This document shows, one piece after another, positions 52,413-60,686 of a DNA stretch of 64,000 nt. How positions within the stretch are numbered: the first letter of the stretch is position 1; each line of letters opens with the position of its first letter. Source of the stretch: Streptomyces sp. QL37 (GTDB taxonomy: Bacteria > Actinomycetota > Actinomycetes > Streptomycetales > Streptomycetaceae); the NCBI RefSeq assembly GCF_002941025.1, contig NZ_PTJS01000001.1:1426001-1490000 (forward strand), given 5' to 3'. The notes under the pieces are model-generated. The model was not told where the DNA came from, searched no databases, and saw nothing but the letters and a program-made list of their open reading frames with translations. The translations under genes were made by a program, and so were the position numbers.

Positions 52413-53462
52413 CTGACTGCCGCCACCACCCACATCACCTTGTACCTGAGCCCCGAGGACGGACTCGTCGCCCTGCCCCACGGCCCCGGCACCGACTGGG
52501 CCCGCACCGCACTGGACCTCTCCGCTTTCGAGGAGCACCACGAAGGCATCCACGTCCTGGCGCTGAACACCCCGGCCACGGCGCAGAACTCGATCGACAC
52601 CCTGTACCGCAATGCCCAGCACTTCGGAATCACCCTCGACCTCACGCGCCGGCCCTTCATCGGCGACGCCGCCCGCCGTATCGCCCAGTCACTCGACGGG
52701 ACGTGGGCGGTGGAGATGGGCAACCTCCAGCTACCCGAGTCCGACGCACGCCAGCGCTTGCGCTGGGCATGGTCCGCACCTGACGGCTCGCTGTCCTACA
52801 CCGTTAGGGCCTACGGCGCACAGATGTCGGCCGCGGCGTTCCTCGCCCATGAGGACGGGCGGGAACTGATAGTGGCCGAGCGGCCGTGGGACAAGCAGCT
52901 CCTCGTCGGCGCCCTCGCTCCCCATACCGACTTCCCCTCCCTGGGCATCCAGCCGCCGGCCAGCATCGTCGCCCCCACCGAGCAAACAGCGCTGAAGAAG
53001 ATCACCGGCACCCTGTTGCCCTCCTACGACCGCGCCCTGGCCGACGCCCATCTGCTGATGCTCGACGCCACCCTGGTTCAGGTGCGGGAAGCCCGTGACA
53101 GTGCGGAGCATGCCGACCTGATGCCTCTGGCGTCCGCTCTCCGCCAGCACGCGCCGTACCTGGTTCGGCGCATGCGCAGCACACTGCCCGGACCTCTGGC
53201 CGCGCAGTCGGCCGCCGTCCTCGACCGTGCCGAGAAAACGTTCACCCTCGCGCCGCCTCCGGAGGACCAGGCCGCCAGTGAGGTACTCGACCAGTGGCTG
53301 GAGCACGGCACGCGCCTGACCGAGATGACCCGTTCGCTCGATCACGGCCTCATCGACCGGCCCGCACCCGCACCCGCCGCCCAGCCCGGGCTGCCCCAGC
53401 CTCCGAGCGGGCCCGCCTCGCCTTCGCCCAACACCCCACCGCTTTCCCGCCACCACCGATAG
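52413..53462 (+). CDS. Hypothetical protein starting at CTG
   Basis: The protein has 349 residues. CTG at 52413 follows GGAGACACC (5-base spacer) and begins TAATTHITLYLSPEDGLVAL. The next start, TTG at 52440, has no ribosome binding site and would cut into the first strand. Mixed alpha/beta (DLSAFEEHHEGIHVLALNTP, LRWAWSAPDGSLSYTVRAYG, RELIVAERPWDKQLLVGALA), then helical (LRQHAPYLVRRMRSTL) and a Pro-rich end. Not recognised; similar in style to the protein at 58736. Confidence 0.55.
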   Translation: MTAATTHITLYLSPEDGLVALPHGPGTDWARTALDLSAFEEHHEGIHVLALNTPATAQNSIDTLYRNAQHFGITLDLTRRPFIGDAARRIAQSLDGTWAVEMGNLQLPESDARQRLRWAWSAPDGSLSYTVRAYGAQMSAAAFLAHEDGRELIVAERPWDKQLLVGALAPHTDFPSLGIQPPASIVAPTEQTALKKITGTLLPSYDRALADAHLLMLDATLVQVREARDSAEHADLMPLASALRQHAPYLVRRMRSTLPGPLAAQSAAVLDRAEKTFTLAPPPEDQAASEVLDQWLEHGTRLTEMTRSLDHGLIDRPAPAPAAQPGLPQPPSGPASPSPNTPPLSRHHR

Positions 53463-53472
53463 GAGATCCGCC

Positions 53473-53837
53473 TTGCCCGATGCACCAGCGGAATCGTTCA
53501 CGCCGATCCGGCACATCATCACCGGCGAGATCACCACCACCGGCTACAACGCCGCCGCCCGGCGGATCCTGCTCCAGGACGGCTTCGAAGAGACGCCAGG
53601 CTGCGCCTGCCGAGCGACGGAACCCGGTGCGGAGCGGACGCACGGGCCTGCTCGGCAGCCAACGAGCTGCACGTCGCCGACCCCCTGCGCCTGGACCGAG
53701 CCCTCGGTCGGCCGGTGAGCACCGACGGTACGCCCCGGTTGGCCCGGTCGCCGATGTCGGCACCGTCCCTGATCCGCTCCGAGAGCGGCCAGCCTCTCCG
53801 GCCCATCGCCAACCCCGATCGTATCCGCGCCTGTTGA
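53473..53837 (+). pseudogene. Frameshifted small gene
   Basis: TTG at 53473 with AGGAGATCC upstream reads PDAPAESFTPIRHIITGEIT, then YNAAARRILLQDGFEETPG. The coding bias then moves to another frame: LRLPSDGTRCGADARACSAA, NELHVADPLRLDRALG, to TGA at 53837. One missing G at about 53598 (CCAGG-CTGCGC, expected CCA GGG CTG CGC) explains it. In the original frame the protein stops at 53718. Function unknown. Confidence 0.55.
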
Positions 53838-53849
53838 AGGGGCCTCGTT

Positions 53850-55055
53850 TTGACCACACCCGGAACGCCCACGAGTCCAGCGCGCACCAAGGGCGGCGAA
53901 CTACGGGCCAAGGTGGCCCGACTGCTGGCCGACCGGCCGTTGGACAGGCTCACCATCGGGGATATGGCCAGGCAGCTGGGCCACTCCCACGGCGCCGTCC
54001 GCAACGCGACCCTCACCCTGGTGCGACGCGGCGAGGCCGACCAAAGCGGAACCGGACAACCGGAGTTCCGCGCGAACGCGAAAACCGCCGCAGCCGCGCA
54101 GACCGCTGTGATCAGCCCACCCGGCACCCACGCTCCCCGCGCCCAGGCGGCCACAGCCCGCACGACCATTACCGCAGCAGCCACGCCCCGGCAGACCGGC
54201 CCGATCCGCCGCGCCGGGGGCCAGCTCTACCACCCGAGGGAGCTGGCCGATCTGCCCGACGTCGAGGCGTTGAACCGCCTGCGCGACGCCGACGTGCCGG
54301 TGCTGCTCTACGGCCCTCCGGGCACCGGCAAGACGAGCCTGGTCGAGGCGGCGTTCCCGGACCTGCTCACCGTCGCCGGCGACGGCGACACCACGGTCGG
54401 CGACCTGATCGGCGAGTACACCCAGGCCGACAGCGGAGGCTACGTCTTCCAGTACGGTCCGCTGGTCACCGCGATGACCGAGGGCCGCGCCCTGCTGATC
54501 GACGATGCCACCCTGATCTCACCGAAGGTCCTGGCGGCGCTGTATCCCGCGATGGACGGGCGCAGGCAGATCCAGGTCAAGGCCCACAAGGGCGAGACGA
54601 TCAAGGCCGAGAAGGGCTTCTACGTGGTGGCGGGCCACAATCCCGGCGTCCACGGTGCGGTTCTGACGGAGGCGCTGTCGTCCCGGTTCAGCGTGCAGAT
54701 CCAGATTGGCACGGACTATGACCTCGCCAAGGCGCTGAAGATCGATGCCCGGGTCGTCCGGGTCGCCCGGAACCTCGCCCACCAGGTCGAACTCGGCGAG
54801 TTGGGCTGGGCCCCCCAACTGCGAGAGCTGCTGAGCTACCAGAAGACTGAGGCCGTCCTCGGCACCAATGCCGCGCTGGCGAACCTGGTCGGCATCGCTC
54901 CTGTGGAGGACCGCGACATCGTCGCCGACGCCGTCATCAAGGCTGTCGGCGTCAAGAGGATCGCGCCCCTCACCCTCGGCAAGCAGCTCCCGGCATCGGC
55001 TGTCCGGCAGCCCCCGGGCAGCGCCGTCTCCGCGCACCGGGGCCGCTCGCGATGA
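53850..55055 (+). CDS. MoxR-like AAA+ ATPase with N-terminal winged helix
   Basis: The protein has 401 residues; TTG start. Residues about 10-60 look like a winged helix (LRAKVARLLADRPLDRLTIG, MARQLGHSHGAVRNATLTLV). A linker rich in Ala/Pro leads to the AAA+ domain: Walker A LLYGPPGTGKTSLVEA (about 150-165), Walker B ALLIDDATLI (about 215), sensor-1 region FYVVAGHNPG and the arginine-containing VLTEALSSRFSVQIQI. MoxR ATPases work with VWA proteins to remodel or mature other proteins. Its partner is the next gene, overlapping by ATGA. Confidence 0.85.
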   Translation: MTTPGTPTSPARTKGGELRAKVARLLADRPLDRLTIGDMARQLGHSHGAVRNATLTLVRRGEADQSGTGQPEFRANAKTAAAAQTAVISPPGTHAPRAQAATARTTITAAATPRQTGPIRRAGGQLYHPRELADLPDVEALNRLRDADVPVLLYGPPGTGKTSLVEAAFPDLLTVAGDGDTTVGDLIGEYTQADSGGYVFQYGPLVTAMTEGRALLIDDATLISPKVLAALYPAMDGRRQIQVKAHKGETIKAEKGFYVVAGHNPGVHGAVLTEALSSRFSVQIQIGTDYDLAKALKIDARVVRVARNLAHQVELGELGWAPQLRELLSYQKTEAVLGTNAALANLVGIAPVEDRDIVADAVIKAVGVKRIAPLTLGKQLPASAVRQPPGSAVSAHRGRSR

Positions 55056-56851
55056 GCGCCCACCACCACGTCCAGTCCCCCGCCACCACGCCGGATGACG
55101 ACGCCGACCTCGCGCGATGGGACGACGACGGCGCCCCGCCCGCGCAACCCCGTTCCTCCCCGGCCGCCTGGCTGCGCGTGGGAGCCGAACTCGGCGACCG
55201 GCTGGTCGCCCTCTCCGGCCGCCAGGACCTCCTCGTCACCTGCCGCCCCGGCACGCGCAGCGGCGCACCGGCCGCGTTCTTCCCCACTCTGGGTGAAGTC
55301 GAGATCGATGCCCGTCTGTTCGCCCCGCTGAAGCCCCACGAGATCCATCCGCGGATCGTGGGCGACGAGGAGCGGTATCCCGCCGCCTGGGGCGTGTTCG
55401 TCCACGAGGCCGCGCACGCGGCCCACTCCATCTGGACACAGCCTGCCGGAGCGGACCCCCGCGTCGTGGAGGCCGCGCTGCTGCTGGAGGAGAGCCGTGT
55501 CGAAGGCGCGCACCTGGTCACGCGGCCCACGGACCGCACGTACCTGCGCACCAGTGCCCGAACCCTGGTCATGCCCGACATCGCCCATCCCACCCTCCAG
55601 GGCATCGAGCACGCCGCCGGCGTGGCGGCCCTGGTCCTCGGCCGCCGTGACGTCGGCATCCTGGACGCCGGCGAGACCCGGGCCGTAGCGGATCTGTGCG
55701 AAAAGGTGCTGGGTGCAGACCTGCTGGCCACACTCACCCGCATCTGGACCGCAGCCCACCAGTGCGCCGACCACGACGCCACGACCATGCTCACGCACGG
55801 TCAAGAATGGTGCGACGCTCTGGACACGGCGGCCCCCGCTCTGCCCGTGCCGGAGAACCTCACCGATCTGCTGTCCGGCGCCGTGGGGGTCGTCATGGAC
55901 AGCACGGCCGCCACCGACGCCGCCGACCTCGCGGCCCAGGACGCAGCGGCCAACGCTATGGCGTCGCGGTCCAAGGCGCAGGCACAGGACCGCGCCCAGC
56001 GGGCCGGCCAGCGACGCAAAGCCGCCGCCACCGCCAAGTCGGTCTTCAACACCCGTGGCACCACCGTCAACCCCGACGGCACACCGGCGCCCCGCAGCAA
56101 CCCGGTCACCGGCACCCGCAGGCCCACCGCCGCCGAGCAGAGCGCCGCCGCGCGCCTGAGCCGCGCCCTGCGTGCCGCCGCCTACCGCGAGCGGACCGAG
56201 GAGCGGACCACCAGCCCCACCCCGCCCGGCCGCCTCAACATGCGCGCGGCCCTCGCCCGCGACGCTCAGCGCGCCGCAGGGTCGGTCCCCACCGCGGAAC
56301 CGTTCACCCGCACCCGCCGCCGGAACTCCCCCACCCCACCGCTGCGTGTGGGTATCGCCGTCGACGTGTCCGGCTCCATGCGTGCCGCCTGCGCGCCCGT
56401 CGCGTCCGCCGCCTGGATCGTGGCACGCGCAGCAGCCCTGACCGACCCCGACTCCCTTACCGCCACCATCGCCTACGACCAGCACCTGACCGCACTGACC
56501 CGCCCCACCCACCGAGCACCAGAGCGCGTGACAACGTTCGCCGCCAACGGCAGCAGTCACAACCTCGCCGATGCCCTGGACGCGCTCGACCACGGCCTCG
56601 AACTCAGCCGCCCCGGCGCCGGCCGCCTCCTCGTGATCGTCACCGACGCCCAGTACTGCAACGACGAAACCGCTCAAGCAGTCACCCGCGTCAAGCAGCT
56701 CACGACCGCCGGCTGCGCCGTACTCCAGCTCACCCTCACCGCGGAGTCCCGCCACTTGCCGGGGACCACCTTGCTGCACCTGCCCCGGCCTTCCAGCGCT
56801 CCCGCCGCCATCGCCACGGCCGCCACGGACGCCATCCGCAGGACACGCTGA
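55052..56851 (+). CDS. Zincin-like and VWA domain protein, MoxR partner
   Basis: The protein has 599 residues. An N-terminal half with VFVHEAAHAAHS (His118, Glu119, His122, the HExxH zinc site) suggests a metallopeptidase-like fold. Then an Arg/Ala-rich linker (about 300-420), and a VWA domain with the metal-site motif VDVSGSMRA (about residue 436-444) and later TFAANGSSHN and LVIVTDAQY. VWA proteins pair with MoxR ATPases. Fusion with a zincin is notable and makes a peptidase or a peptidase-like adaptor possible. Coupled to the ATPase gene. Confidence 0.8.
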   Translation: MSAHHHVQSPATTPDDDADLARWDDDGAPPAQPRSSPAAWLRVGAELGDRLVALSGRQDLLVTCRPGTRSGAPAAFFPTLGEVEIDARLFAPLKPHEIHPRIVGDEERYPAAWGVFVHEAAHAAHSIWTQPAGADPRVVEAALLLEESRVEGAHLVTRPTDRTYLRTSARTLVMPDIAHPTLQGIEHAAGVAALVLGRRDVGILDAGETRAVADLCEKVLGADLLATLTRIWTAAHQCADHDATTMLTHGQEWCDALDTAAPALPVPENLTDLLSGAVGVVMDSTAATDAADLAAQDAAANAMASRSKAQAQDRAQRAGQRRKAAATAKSVFNTRGTTVNPDGTPAPRSNPVTGTRRPTAAEQSAAARLSRALRAAAYRERTEERTTSPTPPGRLNMRAALARDAQRAAGSVPTAEPFTRTRRRNSPTPPLRVGIAVDVSGSMRAACAPVASAAWIVARAAALTDPDSLTATIAYDQHLTALTRPTHRAPERVTTFAANGSSHNLADALDALDHGLELSRPGAGRLLVIVTDAQYCNDETAQAVTRVKQLTTAGCAVLQLTLTAESRHLPGTTLLHLPRPSSAPAAIATAATDAIRRTR

Positions 56852-56996
56852 GACAACACAGAAGGCGGAAGCCTCCCCGAGACCACCGCCGAGCGCTCCG
56901 GACCACCTCCGTCCGCCGCATGAATCGTGCGCCTGATGCACGACCCTCCACAACGACGCAGGCCACCACTCCAACCGCCAACGAGAGGCACTCGAT

Positions 56997-57551
56997 TTGA
57001 AGCCCCAGACCAGCAGCCCGACCTCGAACGTAACGCCCGTCAAGCGGAATTCTCCGGGGGTCCCTACGCAGTGGACTGTCAAGCACGCGTGCTCCCACCA
57101 GACCGTCCATGACCTGTCCGACCGTCCCGCCGACAAGCGAGCCGGCTTCGCCCGCTGGCTCGCGGGGAAGGATTGCACCGACTGCTGGAAGGCGGCGCGC
57201 GACGCCGACACCGAGTCGAAGGAAGAGTGGCTCGCGGCCAAACGCGCCGCCGAGCAGGAGGCCGCCCTCGCATGGTCGAAGCAGTTCGACATGCCGCAGC
57301 TGGAAGGCCCGGAGAAGGTCCTGGACTGGGGTGAGCGCTCCCGCCACCAGCTGATGACAGCGGCACACACCGCGCTGGTCGTAGAGGGAGATTGGGACGA
57401 GGCGGACTGGGCGGAGCTGGAAGAGAAGGCCCGCGCCATCGCCCGTGCCGGATGGTGGATCGACCAGCGCGAAGCCGACGGCCCTGACCTGCTCGAACTC
57501 CTCGACGCGGCCACCGAGGCGGACTGCGGAACTCAGAACCCGTTCCGCTGA
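56997..57551 (+). CDS. Hypothetical Cys/Trp-containing protein
   Basis: The protein has 184 residues; TTG start with GAGAGG upstream. The N-terminal part reads WTVKHACSHQTVHDLSDRPA, FARWLAGKDCTDCWKAARD: the C-x-H...C-x2-C spacing suggests zinc binding. The rest is helical and acidic (EEWLAAKRAAEQEAALAWSK, DEADWAELEEKARAIARAG). No family name known to me. It ends 4 bases before copy B of the palindromic element. Confidence 0.6.
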   Translation: MKPQTSSPTSNVTPVKRNSPGVPTQWTVKHACSHQTVHDLSDRPADKRAGFARWLAGKDCTDCWKAARDADTESKEEWLAAKRAAEQEAALAWSKQFDMPQLEGPEKVLDWGERSRHQLMTAAHTALVVEGDWDEADWAELEEKARAIARAGWWIDQREADGPDLLELLDAATEADCGTQNPFR

Positions 57552-57554
57552 TCG

Positions 57555-57607
57555 CGGCGCAACATAGCCGGGAAACGCCGGTTAGCCAAACCGGCGTTCC
57601 TCCGGAC
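57555..57607. promoter_or_regulatory. Conserved palindromic element, copy B
   Basis: Arms AACGCCGGTT (57574-57583) and AACCGGCGTT (57589-57598) flank AGCCA. Flanks GCGCAACATAGCCG (57557-57570) and CTCCGGAC (57600-57607) match the reverse complement of copy A at 35074-35126. It lies about 50 bp upstream of the gene at 57652. On the minus strand it shows the same TTGGCT-17-TATGTT promoter-like pair as copy A. Confidence 0.6.
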
Positions 57608-57651
57608 CATTGTTCCTCCCACCCAGCCACCGACCGTGTGGAAGGAACAGC

Positions 57652-58077
57652 ATGTCCCAGCCACCGCCCACCTCAGCATTCGCGCCGACACCCGACCCGC
57701 TCACCCCCGACCGGGACATCACGCACCAGCACTTCCAGGCCGGCGACACCGTCGTCGTCCTCAAGGGCGTAGCCGGCGGTGAACTGTGGGGCGACTCCAT
57801 GCGCGTCGTCGCCCCTTCCTGGCACACCCCGACCGACGAAGACGGATGGCGACTGCGCGACGCAACCGGCGGAGCCCAGACCTACGTCACCGCCCACCCC
57901 CGCTACCTCGTGCACCTCTCACGCCGCTGCCCCGACTGCCTGATCTACCTGCGCGCCATGGAGGACGCGCTCCTGCCGCGGTACGCCGACCGCAACGAGC
58001 TGATCGACTGCGGCTGGTACACCATCACCGCCCTCGGCCAGCTCGTGCACATCGCGGACGTCCGGGGCGGCCGATGA
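57652..58077 (+). CDS. Small protein with CPDC motif downstream of palindromic element
   Basis: The protein has 141 residues; ATG with GGAAGGAA upstream. A beta-rich part resembling a small SH3-like or KOW-like fold (AGDTVVVLKGVAGGELWGDS, MRVVAPSWHTPTDEDGWRLR) precedes HLSRRCPDCLIYLRAM and helical C-terminus. CPDC may bind zinc or be redox active. Its stop overlaps the next start (ATGA). First gene after copy B of the palindromic element. Confidence 0.6.
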   Translation: MSQPPPTSAFAPTPDPLTPDRDITHQHFQAGDTVVVLKGVAGGELWGDSMRVVAPSWHTPTDEDGWRLRDATGGAQTYVTAHPRYLVHLSRRCPDCLIYLRAMEDALLPRYADRNELIDCGWYTITALGQLVHIADVRGGR

Positions 58078-58268
58078 CATCCTCCACGCGCCGCCCCGGT
58101 CGTCCCGACACGCTCCACAAGGCCAGGGCCCGAGCCGCCGCGAATTCGGTCGATTCTTCCTGGCCGCTGCGCCTGCCCGAAGACCTCCACGGCATCCGGG
58201 CCGACTGGAAGATGCCCGCCGTGGAGTGCGCGGATGCCGCCTGGGCGGCACGCGCGGCCGGAGTTTGA
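58074..58268 (+). CDS. 64-residue basic protein
   Basis: ATG at 58074 overlaps the previous stop (ATGA). The product TSSTRRPGRPDTLHKARARA, then WPLRLPEDLHGIRADWKMPA has a basic N-terminus with an AT-hook-like GRP. Function unknown. The next gene starts inside its end. Confidence 0.45.
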   Translation: MTSSTRRPGRPDTLHKARARAAANSVDSSWPLRLPEDLHGIRADWKMPAVECADAAWAARAAGV

Positions 58269-58712
58269 CACCGCCCCGTATCAGGTCAGTTACCTGCCTC
58301 TTGGCTCTTCCGTCTCCCATGTCGGCGAGCGCATTCACGAGGCCAGCACCACCGAAGAGGCTGCGGAAGCCCTGATCGAGCTGACGGCCGCCCACGACGG
58401 GATCCTCGCTGCGTTGGGTGGAATCTTCACCGCCACCGCCGACTTCCACGACGGGCAGGCCAGGTAGCCGACCCTCACATCGCGCGGCGGCTGCCCTATC
58501 TCGCCAACGCGCATCTGCGCGTCATCCGCACCGACCTCTCCGACACCCGCAACGCGCTCGCCGGCCGGCACGAACCACACCCTGGCCGCAGCATCTGCGC
58601 CGGGGATGTCCCCGCCGCAGAACGCGAGTGCTCCGCCGTGTGCGCCTGCCCGCCCTCGCCGCGTGCGCTACCGGCTCCGCCGCCCCCGGTGGCCGCCGGA
58701 CTGCGCCGCTGA
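58234..58712 (+). pseudogene. Frameshifted helical protein gene
   Basis: ATG at 58234 reads through VSYLPLGSSVSHVGERIHEA, STTEEAAEALIELTAAHDGI, LAALGGIFTATADFHDGQAR and stops at TAG (58465-58467). Coding bias continues in another frame: ADPHIARRLPYLANAHLRVI, RTDLSDTRNALAGRHE, to TGA at 58712. One missing G (AGGTAGCC, expected AGG GTA GCC at about 58463) joins them. The helical protein resembles small accessory proteins of related elements; function unknown. Confidence 0.6.
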
Positions 58713-58735
58713 CTCCCACCTCGCCCAAGGACACC

Positions 58736-59485
58736 ATGCACGACCACGAAAACTCCGAGCGCCTCGCCTCCTACGCCGACGTCCTCGCCGGCGAACTCCC
58801 CGACACCTGGATCAGCTCCCCCGTCCCGGCCGACGCGAACAACAACCTCGCGGACCGGATCTGGGACCTGGACCTGGTCGCAGACCTTCTCGCCGAACAC
58901 CCCCTCCAGCAGGCCGCCGTCCTCAGCCGCCCGGACGGCGCCCAGCTCGTCGTCCTCGACCGGCATGACGAGCGCAACGGGTTCCTCATCGCCGCAGTCG
59001 CCCCCCGCGCCCTGCCCGACGAGGCGTACCGCACCGTGCCCGAACCCAACGGCATCGCCTTGACGGACGACCCGTTCCTGAGCGCCGAGCAGGTCGCCGG
59101 CGACCTGCTCCCCCGCTACGACACCGCGCTCGCCCAGGTGCGGCACAACACTCTGGGTGGCATCCAGCCCTCCCAGGCCGACCGGGTCGTCCTGACCTGG
59201 CAGCCGGACGGCAGCGTCGCCACCGCACCGGTCGACGGCCGGGCCGGAGCGGTCCTCATCTCCAACGGCTTCGTCCAGGACCCGCAGAGCGGCATCTACA
59301 GCCTCAACAGCGACGATACGCAGGCGCAGGCCCGTGCCCTGCGTGAGATCGGCCCGCAGCTGGAGGCGATCGGTATCGGGACCGCCCTTCAGCATCCCGC
59401 AGGCCGGGCCGCACCCACGTCCGCCCCGGCCGCCGTGCCGCCAGTGCCCGCAGGAACCCGCGTGCCGGCGACCCGAGGGCGATGA
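58736..59485 (+). CDS. Hypothetical protein, element-specific
   Basis: The protein has 249 residues; ATG with AAGGACACC upstream. Mixed alpha/beta: LASYADVLAGELPDTWISSP, DLDLVADLLAEHPLQQAAVL, RPDGAQLVVLDRHDERNGFL, DRVVLTWQPDGSVATAPVDG, ending in a Pro/Ala tail. Similar organisation to the protein at 52413, so they may be distant paralogs. Function unknown. Confidence 0.55.
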   Translation: MHDHENSERLASYADVLAGELPDTWISSPVPADANNNLADRIWDLDLVADLLAEHPLQQAAVLSRPDGAQLVVLDRHDERNGFLIAAVAPRALPDEAYRTVPEPNGIALTDDPFLSAEQVAGDLLPRYDTALAQVRHNTLGGIQPSQADRVVLTWQPDGSVATAPVDGRAGAVLISNGFVQDPQSGIYSLNSDDTQAQARALREIGPQLEAIGIGTALQHPAGRAAPTSAPAAVPPVPAGTRVPATRGR

Positions 59486-60036
59486 AGCAGGCAGACAGAG
59501 CCTGACTTCCGGGTGCGGGAGTACGTCACCATCACCAAGGATCCGCGCACCGACCTGGTCCTCGCCATCGGCGGCACCGACAAGGCGGCCGACATCCTCC
59601 AGCGAACCGACGGGTTCCTCTCCGCTGCCGCAGGGGCTTATGACGGCTTTCCCCCACGGCCTGCCCATCGAGCAACAGCGGCTGAGGGCGACCACCGCCT
59701 CGCACTCCCTGCGGGCCGCTGGTCACAGTGTCCACCTCGATCCCGCGCGAACACGCTGTCCACCTCGCCCAGCTCGGCGAGCGGGTGGCCGCCGCTGAGA
59801 GCGGCAGCGAGGTGGCCAGGGTGCTGACGAGATCGCCGCGCCGGTCACCGGGCTGCTGCCCCTTCACCAGGAAAGTTGTCGTCCATGCACGTGATCCTCC
59901 ACGCCCACAACCACGTCGCCCGCACTGCGCAAACGGCGGCCTCCACACCGCCGAGTCCCACCCGGCCCCCGGCCTCCCGCCGCCGCTGAACCCGGCGCCA
60001 GCTCCGTCTCGCGCCGGCCCGCCGCGAAACCCGTAA
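59482..60036 (+). pseudogene. Multiply frameshifted gene
   Basis: ATG at 59482 overlaps the previous stop, then the frame breaks after seven codons. Coding fragments in changing frames follow: DFRVREYVTITKDPRTDLVL and AIGGTDKAADILQRTDGFLS (to about 59640), FPHGLPIEQQRLRATTASHS and LRAAGHSVHLDP, then AVHLAQLGERVAAAESGSEV, then IAAPVTGLLPLHQE, ending with a Pro-rich tail at TAA 60034-60036. At least four frame changes are needed (extra A near 59485, extra T near 59651, missing base near 59747, missing G near 59830). The gene is clearly decayed, or the local sequence is poor. Confidence 0.6.
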
Positions 60037-60041
60037 ACCCG

Positions 60042-60071
60042 GCTGGCCCCGGCACGCGCCGGGGCCAGCCC
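60042..60071 (+). terminator. Strong terminator hairpin
   Basis: A perfect 13-bp stem GGCTGGCCCCGGC / GCCGGGGCCAGCC closes on ACGC. It lies just after the broken gene and before the GTA-start small gene; no T tract. Confidence 0.7.
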
Positions 60072-60097
60072 GCCCCGCTCGATTCCCGGAGAAACCC

Positions 60098-60280
60098 GTA
60101 GCCCGAACGCCCCCGCCTATCAGCCACCGGCTCAAGCCCCGCCTCGCAACCGCTCTGTTCCGTCGCTACCTGCGCGCCTGCATCCTGGCCGGCTCCGACC
60201 GTGCCTCTCCCCTGGCCGGTGCTCGTCCGGAGGCCGTCCTCGCCGAGACGCAGCGCGTCGGACAGCGCCACCACCACTGA
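60098..60280 (+). CDS. 60-residue basic protein, apparent GTA start
   Basis: GGAGAAACCC precedes GTA at 60098, exactly where a GTG would be expected. The frame is ARTPPPISHRLKPRLATALF, RRYLRACILAGSDRASPL, AGARPEAVLAETQRVGQRHH and TGA at 60280. Codon bias is normal for a gene. The product is small, basic and helical. If GTA cannot start translation, it is dead by a single change. Function unknown. Confidence 0.4.
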   Translation, partial: VARTPPPISHRLKPRLATALFRRYLRACILAGSDRASPLAGARPEAVLAETQRVGQRHHH

Positions 60281-60302
60281 CCGTCCACCGACCCGGAGGA
60301 GC

Positions 60303-60686
60303 ATGTCCCACCCCGGACCCTGCCCGGTAGAACTGGCCGACGACATCACCCGCCGGCTCGGCCAGCTCGCCGACCACCTTTCTCAGCTTCCCCCGCCCCA
60401 GGCCGCACGGGTCATCGCCCGCATTCTCGATCCGGATGCCGGAGTGCTCGGCGGCATGACCCACCTCGTCATCACCGGCGGTGTGTTCGCCAAGGACCAG
60501 GCCGAACGCGGTCTCTTGCCCCCGGAGGTGTGGCTCGCTCTGGGCCGCGCCTCGAACGAACTGCACGACATCGCCCTCGACCTGGACGAACACCAAGACA
60601 CCTTGCGGCAGGTCGGCGTCCAGCCCTCCACTACTGCGGCTAAGCCTCCGGCCCCCGCACCGCTCGTGGTCCGGCGGCGCCGGTGA
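60303..60686 (+). CDS. Hypothetical helical protein
   Basis: The protein has 127 residues; ATG with GGAGG upstream. Long helices (ITRRLGQLADHLSQLPPPQA, PPEVWLALGRASNELHDIAL, DLDEHQDTLRQVGV). Coupled to the DUF317 gene downstream by GTGA. Small helical proteins paired with DUF317 genes recur in this window (61516 with 61866, 62704 with 63279). Function unknown. Confidence 0.6.
   Translation: MSHPGPCPVELADDITRRLGQLADHLSQLPPPQAARVIARILDPDAGVLGGMTHLVITGGVFAKDQAERGLLPPEVWLALGRASNELHDIALDLDEHQDTLRQVGVQPSTTAAKPPAPAPLVVRRRR

Noticed and set aside
54836..57514. 892-codon open frame on the minus strand
   Set aside because: It lies fully opposite the MoxR and VWA genes; its length is a result of high G+C, and the translation is low-complexity Gly/Arg/Val sequence without domains.
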